Both the position numbers and the translations under genes were made by a program. DNA of 64,000 bases from Gemmatimonadota bacterium (lineage in GTDB: Bacteria > Gemmatimonadota > Gemmatimonadetes > Longimicrobiales > Gaopeijiaceae): NCBI GenBank assembly GCA_022826565.1, contig JAJDUP010000041.1, positions 91,307 to 155,306 of the forward strand, given 5' to 3'. Each line of letters starts with the position of its first letter. Within the stretch, counting starts at the first letter, position 1. The notes beneath the pieces are model-generated. The model was not told the DNA's origin and did no database searches. It saw only the letters and a list, made by a program, of their open reading frames with translations. Shown piece by piece: positions 60,418 through 64,000 of the stretch.

Positions 60418-62121
60418 ATGACACCTGATTTCGTCAAGAAGCTGATCGATGCAGGCGAAACGCTCGACGTGGAATTCAAGTCCGAGTCCCGCAACAAGCT
60501 GTCGGATCGCGACCTCATTGAAACCGTCGTCTGTCTGGCCAACCGGACTGATACCTGTCCTGGCTGGCTTCTGGTCGGCGTGGAGGACGACGGTCGGGTT
60601 ACTGGAGCTCAGCCACGCACGCAATCCGGCGAGATCGATCCCGCCATGATTCGGAGCTTGATCGCCAATCGAACCCGGCCATCTCAGACCGTTCGCGCCA
60701 CCGTCTGTTCCTTCAGGGACGGTGACGTGTTGATCATCGAGGTGCCTGCTTCCCGTCAACCGGTCGGAACCACAGACGGCCGGTATCTTCGCCGTGCGAT
60801 GGGGGGCGACAGCAGACCTGCTTGCGTACCACTTCATTTCCACGAAGTCCACTCACGCCAGGCAGACCTTGGTCTTCTGGACTATACAACCTTGCCTGTA
60901 CCGGACATCGGTTGGGATGCTCTGGATCCACGTGAATTCGTTCGCTTCCGCGGTGCGATCAAAGACAATCAGGGCCGTGGCGATCCCGTTCTATTGGAGC
61001 TGAGCGACCTCGATCTGGCCAAAGCCCTGGGAGCGGTTCAAACGGATGGCGACGAAGTCACTGTCCGAATCCTGGGCCTGCTGCTATTCGGCCAGTCGCA
61101 GGTACTCGCATCAGCCATTCCCGGCCATGAGGTTGCCTTCCAGCGCCTGTCCGGCGAGCAAGTCAGGGTCAACGATTTTTTTCGCTGGCCCCTGCTCAAG
61201 GTGATGGATGAACTGGAAGCACGTTTTCGTGCTACCAACCAGGAGCAGGAGATCTTCGTCGGGATGGTACGGATCGGAGTCCCGGACTACCCGCAGAGGG
61301 CCTATCGTGAGGGCGTCGCCAATGCACTGATCCATCGCGACTACGCGCGCCTTGGCGCCGTGCACGTCCAGTGGCACGACGAGCGGTTGCAGATCTCGAG
61401 TCCTGGCGGACTACCCGAAGGCGTTCGTCTCGACAACCTGCTCGTCACTGATCCCCGACCCCGCAATCCACTTCTGGCAGATGCCTTCAAGCGCGCCGGT
61501 ATCGTTGAACGCACCGCCCGCGGTATCGACACGATCTTCTATGAACAGCTTCGTGGAGGCCGACCGGCGCCCTCGTACGAGCGAAGCACTGCGATCAGCG
61601 TCACGCTGGTACTCCCCGGTGGCAAATCCAACCTCGGGTTTGTTCGGCTGCTGGTAGAGGAGGGACGCCAAAACGGCCCTCTCAACCTCCAGGATCTGCT
61701 TCTCCTCAACCATCTATGGCTGGAACGGCGAATGACCAGTGCGGACGCGTCGGTCGTTATCCAACATCCCCCGGCCGAAACCCGCCGACATCTGCTGCGC
61801 CTTGTCGAGATGGGACTCGTGGAAACACGTGGCAGGGGGAAAGGGCAGTCGTACCTGCTCTCTTCCGCAACCTACCGACGGTTGGGGCTGGAGTCGCAGT
61901 ATGTTCGCCAAAGGGGATTTGAACCGCTACAGCAGGAACAGTTGGTGCTCCAGTACGTCGAGGCCCACGGCCGGATCAGGCGACGGGAAGTGGCAGAGCT
62001 CTGCAAGATCGGTCCCGCCCAGGCTACGCGCCTGCTGGGACGGTTGGTCAGGAAAGGTGCATTGGCGATGCATGGTCAGAAGAGAGGTACCTGGTACGGA
62101 CTAAACGAGGAGCAGGAATGA
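60418..62121 (+). CDS. AlbA_2 (Schlafen-type) ATP-binding winged-helix protein
   Basis: A 567-residue protein of the RecG-like/AlbA_2 regulator group. Residues 1-130 form the AlbA_2 domain (LDVEFKSESRNKLSDRDLIE, WLLVGVEDDG). Residues 285-400 are a GHKL-type ATPase fragment (YREGVANALIHRDYA, then LLADAFKRAGIVERTARGID). The C-terminus has winged-helix segments (RRREVAELCKIGPAQATRLL). Such proteins are often linked to mobile or accessory DNA and act as transcription regulators. Codon use looks less GC-biased than neighbours, hinting at acquisition (visual impression). It overlaps the next gene by four bases. Confidence 0.85.
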   Translation: MTPDFVKKLIDAGETLDVEFKSESRNKLSDRDLIETVVCLANRTDTCPGWLLVGVEDDGRVTGAQPRTQSGEIDPAMIRSLIANRTRPSQTVRATVCSFRDGDVLIIEVPASRQPVGTTDGRYLRRAMGGDSRPACVPLHFHEVHSRQADLGLLDYTTLPVPDIGWDALDPREFVRFRGAIKDNQGRGDPVLLELSDLDLAKALGAVQTDGDEVTVRILGLLLFGQSQVLASAIPGHEVAFQRLSGEQVRVNDFFRWPLLKVMDELEARFRATNQEQEIFVGMVRIGVPDYPQRAYREGVANALIHRDYARLGAVHVQWHDERLQISSPGGLPEGVRLDNLLVTDPRPRNPLLADAFKRAGIVERTARGIDTIFYEQLRGGRPAPSYERSTAISVTLVLPGGKSNLGFVRLLVEEGRQNGPLNLQDLLLLNHLWLERRMTSADASVVIQHPPAETRRHLLRLVEMGLVETRGRGKGQSYLLSSATYRRLGLESQYVRQRGFEPLQQEQLVLQYVEAHGRIRRREVAELCKIGPAQATRLLGRLVRKGALAMHGQKRGTWYGLNEEQE

Positions 62122-62693
62122 GTCGAATCACCGAAACCGCTTTTGTTGTTGCCGTGATGTGCGTTGCATGCGGCCCTCCTGCAAGTGACCAGCCTGCAAA
62201 CACCGCTGATGTCCCATCGACCGGGGAGACCAGCCCCTCCCCCGGCTCACAGCCCGGCCACATGCCCACCGATGCCGAGCGCACCGCCATCTTCGCCGCC
62301 GTGCAGGGAATCTTCGACGCGTTGGCCGCGGGCGACGGCGAAATCCTCCGCGAGATCATGCACCCGGATGTGCTGATGCACTCGGTGGAGCGCGACGCGG
62401 ACGGCACACGATCCAGCTCCACCTCCACGCGCGACGAACTCATTGCGCGCCTGGAAGGAAGCGAACAGGTGCTCACCGAGCGCATGTGGGATGCCGAGGT
62501 GCGCGTCAGCGGCGACCTGGCGATGGTGTGGACGCCCTACGACTTCTACGTGGGCGACGACCTGAGCCACTGCGGCGCCGATGCACTCCTGCTCACCCGG
62601 AATGACGACGAGTCGTGGAAGATCATCGCGCTGTCCTGGACCCGGCTGCAGCCGCCGACCTGTGAGCTGCATCCGGATGGGCCGCCGGAGTGA
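62118..62693 (+). CDS. NTF2-like (SnoaL-type) lipoprotein
   Basis: A 191-residue lipoprotein. The ATG overlaps the previous stop (ATGA), and the signal ends with lipobox VACG (Cys at about residue 18). After a Pro/Ser-rich linker comes an NTF2-like cone fold (TAIFAAVQGIFDALAAGDGE, then RMWDAEVRVSGDLAMVWTPYDFYV and SWKIIALSWT). Members bind small ligands or act as simple enzymes; the role here is unknown. A palindromic repeat begins eight bases after its stop codon. Confidence 0.82.
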   Translation: MSRITETAFVVAVMCVACGPPASDQPANTADVPSTGETSPSPGSQPGHMPTDAERTAIFAAVQGIFDALAAGDGEILREIMHPDVLMHSVERDADGTRSSSTSTRDELIARLEGSEQVLTERMWDAEVRVSGDLAMVWTPYDFYVGDDLSHCGADALLLTRNDDESWKIIALSWTRLQPPTCELHPDGPPE

Positions 62694-62700
62694 GGGGAGG

Positions 62701-62736
62701 TTTGTCCGCCACTTCGGGCCTGATGTGGCGGACAAA
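62701..62736. repeat. 36-bp palindromic repeat, copy P4 (intergenic)
   Basis: Perfect 11-base arms TTTGTCCGCCA (62701-62711) and TGGCGGACAAA (62726-62736) around a 14-base loop with TTCGGG. It is the best-preserved copy and lies between the convergent ends of the NTF2-like and propeller genes, where it could also help termination. Confidence 0.85.
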
Positions 62737-62739
62737 TGG

Positions 62740-63897
62740 TCAACTCGGGCCGTTCTGAGGCTGCGGTTGTAGCGAACTCAGCCGAATCACCCGGACGACC
62801 TGTACCCCGAATTCGTCGGCAGTGACGTACGCCATGAGCCCGTCCGGTCCGAAGGCACTGGGGATCCTGACTGCGCCGGCGGGCAGCGTGCCGACGTAAC
62901 CTCCATCCGGCTTCACGATGTCCGTGGGCCCCCGTCGGCCCCCGTCCTCCCCTGTCCGCTCGACCCAGATCCGATCCATCCAGTCCACTGCCATATTGGC
63001 GATGACCGGCACTTCATCGGCGAAGGTCATTCTGTCCGCGCTCTCCCGCTGGATGTGGAAGATGCCGACGTTGCCCGGCACTTCCCGGGCCCGATAACGA
63101 TCCCTTTGCGCTTCCCTCATGGCCTCGGTCACGGCGAGGGGCGCGATCGGCCGCTCCACCGCCCCCACCACCTTGCCTTCGCGCGAGATCAGCTTGATCC
63201 GGTAGCCGATCGAGTCGACCACCGCGAGGCGGCCGTCGGAGATTGGGTCGAAGTGGAGGCCGGGTTCGAAAGCCCGGCCCGCGGACAGCCGAGTGATGCC
63301 ATCCGAGGAGGGCCGTTTTCGTGCGGCCTCTTCCTTCGGAAGCTCCCACGCCATGTAGAGAACCTCGGGTCTTGCATGCTCGATGGGAAAAACCTCGATG
63401 GGTCGCCCAGGGGGACCCGGTCGCGGCAACCCGGCGCGCCATCTTGCCATGGCGGTGCTGTCGCTGCGAATGACGATCGAGACCAGGCTCCCGTCCGGGT
63501 ACGCCCTGGTGTACAGGAAGGGACTTCCGGTGATCGGGTTCACCGGCATCCTGCGCAGGTGTTGCCCTCCCGGGGCGAAGACATCGATCGACGTCAGACT
63601 TGCGACCACGAATCCCCCGTCCCGCTGCACTTTGAGTGACGAGGGAGACCGCAGTTCCCCGGGTCCATCGCCCGATCCTCCCACCATGCGCACGAAGCTG
63701 CCGCCCGGGTCCACCACCACGACGCGGTCCGCCCGCATGTCGAGAATGTGCAGGTTACCCACTCCGTCGAAGCCGACGTCCGCAACCATGCCGAAGCTCT
63801 CCCAGTCCTCCCCCATGTACGCCCCGACGGTATACACGTCCTCGGTCAAGGCGGTCAGCATGCCCATTCCGGCGATGCCGACCACCTGTTCCAGCAA
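62740..63897 (-). CDS. 6-bladed beta-propeller protein, N-terminus uncertain
   Basis: A propeller of at least 385 residues with the hallmark VRMVGGSGDGPGELRSP and blade strands such as GVGNLHILDMRADRVVV. The only start codon found in frame is TTG at 63897; an in-frame stop lies about 75 bases further upstream. The residues just before the first blade (LLEQVVGIAGMGMLTALTED) do not make a normal lipobox signal. The gene may be truncated or frameshifted at its 5' end near the window edge, or use an unusual start. Paralogs are at 30110 and 48460. Confidence 0.7.
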   Translation of the reverse strand: MLEQVVGIAGMGMLTALTEDVYTVGAYMGEDWESFGMVADVGFDGVGNLHILDMRADRVVVVDPGGSFVRMVGGSGDGPGELRSPSSLKVQRDGGFVVASLTSIDVFAPGGQHLRRMPVNPITGSPFLYTRAYPDGSLVSIVIRSDSTAMARWRAGLPRPGPPGRPIEVFPIEHARPEVLYMAWELPKEEAARKRPSSDGITRLSAGRAFEPGLHFDPISDGRLAVVDSIGYRIKLISREGKVVGAVERPIAPLAVTEAMREAQRDRYRAREVPGNVGIFHIQRESADRMTFADEVPVIANMAVDWMDRIWVERTGEDGGRRGPTDIVKPDGGYVGTLPAGAVRIPSAFGPDGLMAYVTADEFGVQVVRVIRLSSLQPQPQNGPS

Positions 63898-64000
63898 GCC
63901 GATCGCGGATTCCAGGCCAAGCCGATCACCTTGGAGGAGCGGAGGTCCATAGGGACGCTGGGTGTGGGGGGTTGAGGGTTGAAGTTAGGTCGTGGGGTCG

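Overview
The window is high-GC bacterial chromosome. The mix of protein families (several lipobox-bearing 6-bladed beta-propeller proteins, secreted amidohydrolases, a choice-of-anchor B protein, an AMIN-like lipoprotein, ECF sigma/anti-sigma pairs, a SUF system with a Rieske protein) resembles Gemmatimonadota, perhaps a marine or sponge-associated lineage. That assignment is an inference from gene content; there is no rRNA gene here to test it. No CRISPR array, prophage or insertion sequence was seen.

Layout. 1-2751: the 5' part of a lipoprotein gene, then a 17-gene tRNA array, all on the minus strand, with three copies of a tRNA-tail repeat beside two tRNA-Ser genes. 2766-10316: a squalene/phytoene synthase-like gene, phhB, and a minus-strand operon ligA-polX-antiporter-aminotransferase in which PolX has lost two of three polymerase aspartates. 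10459-17626: a secreted amidohydrolase, a DNA methyltransferase with two DUF4328 membrane proteins, a sigma/anti-sigma/YbjQ operon and a TPR protein. 17796-23095: sufC-sufB-sufD-Rieske-sufS behind a Fur-like box. 23154-34009: lipoproteins and enzymes of acyl-CoA metabolism (D-aminoacylase-like, enoyl-CoA hydratase, ADP-forming acyl-CoA synthetase, alcohol dehydrogenase-like, thiolase). 34038-39474: a five-gene minus-strand operon encoding a three-subunit molybdenum hydroxylase whose FAD subunit carries the extra 4-cysteine loop of 4-hydroxybenzoyl-CoA reductase. 39624-44275: redox and membrane genes (bacilliredoxin, DoxX, LiaF-like, Kv channel, MsrA, DpaL). 44397-44861: an OsmC-family gene with an in-frame UGA exactly where the catalytic cysteine belongs, followed by a good bacterial SECIS-like hairpin, so a probable selenoprotein. 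44910-49614: a propeller/sigma/anti-sigma/HEAT operon. 49721-60023: two large lipoprotein glycosidases, a sodium/solute symporter, a degenerate leishmanolysin-like lipoprotein and a small DUF2188/DUF2442-HTH pair. 60306-62736: a large palindrome ahead of an AlbA_2 ATP-binding regulator, an NTF2-like lipoprotein and a 36-bp palindromic repeat. 62740-63897: another propeller protein.

The strongest unusual signals are the selenocysteine OsmC, the tRNA-Ser tail repeats, a family of 36-bp palindromes (11-bp arms, always a 14-nt loop) found intergenically and in frame inside two glycosidase genes, the polymerase-dead PolX, and the 37-bp palindrome in front of the AlbA_2 gene. Many neighbouring genes overlap by 1-4 bases (ATGA, GTGA, TGATG), showing tight operons. 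Several starts are GTG or TTG, chosen from Shine-Dalgarno spacing and signal peptides.
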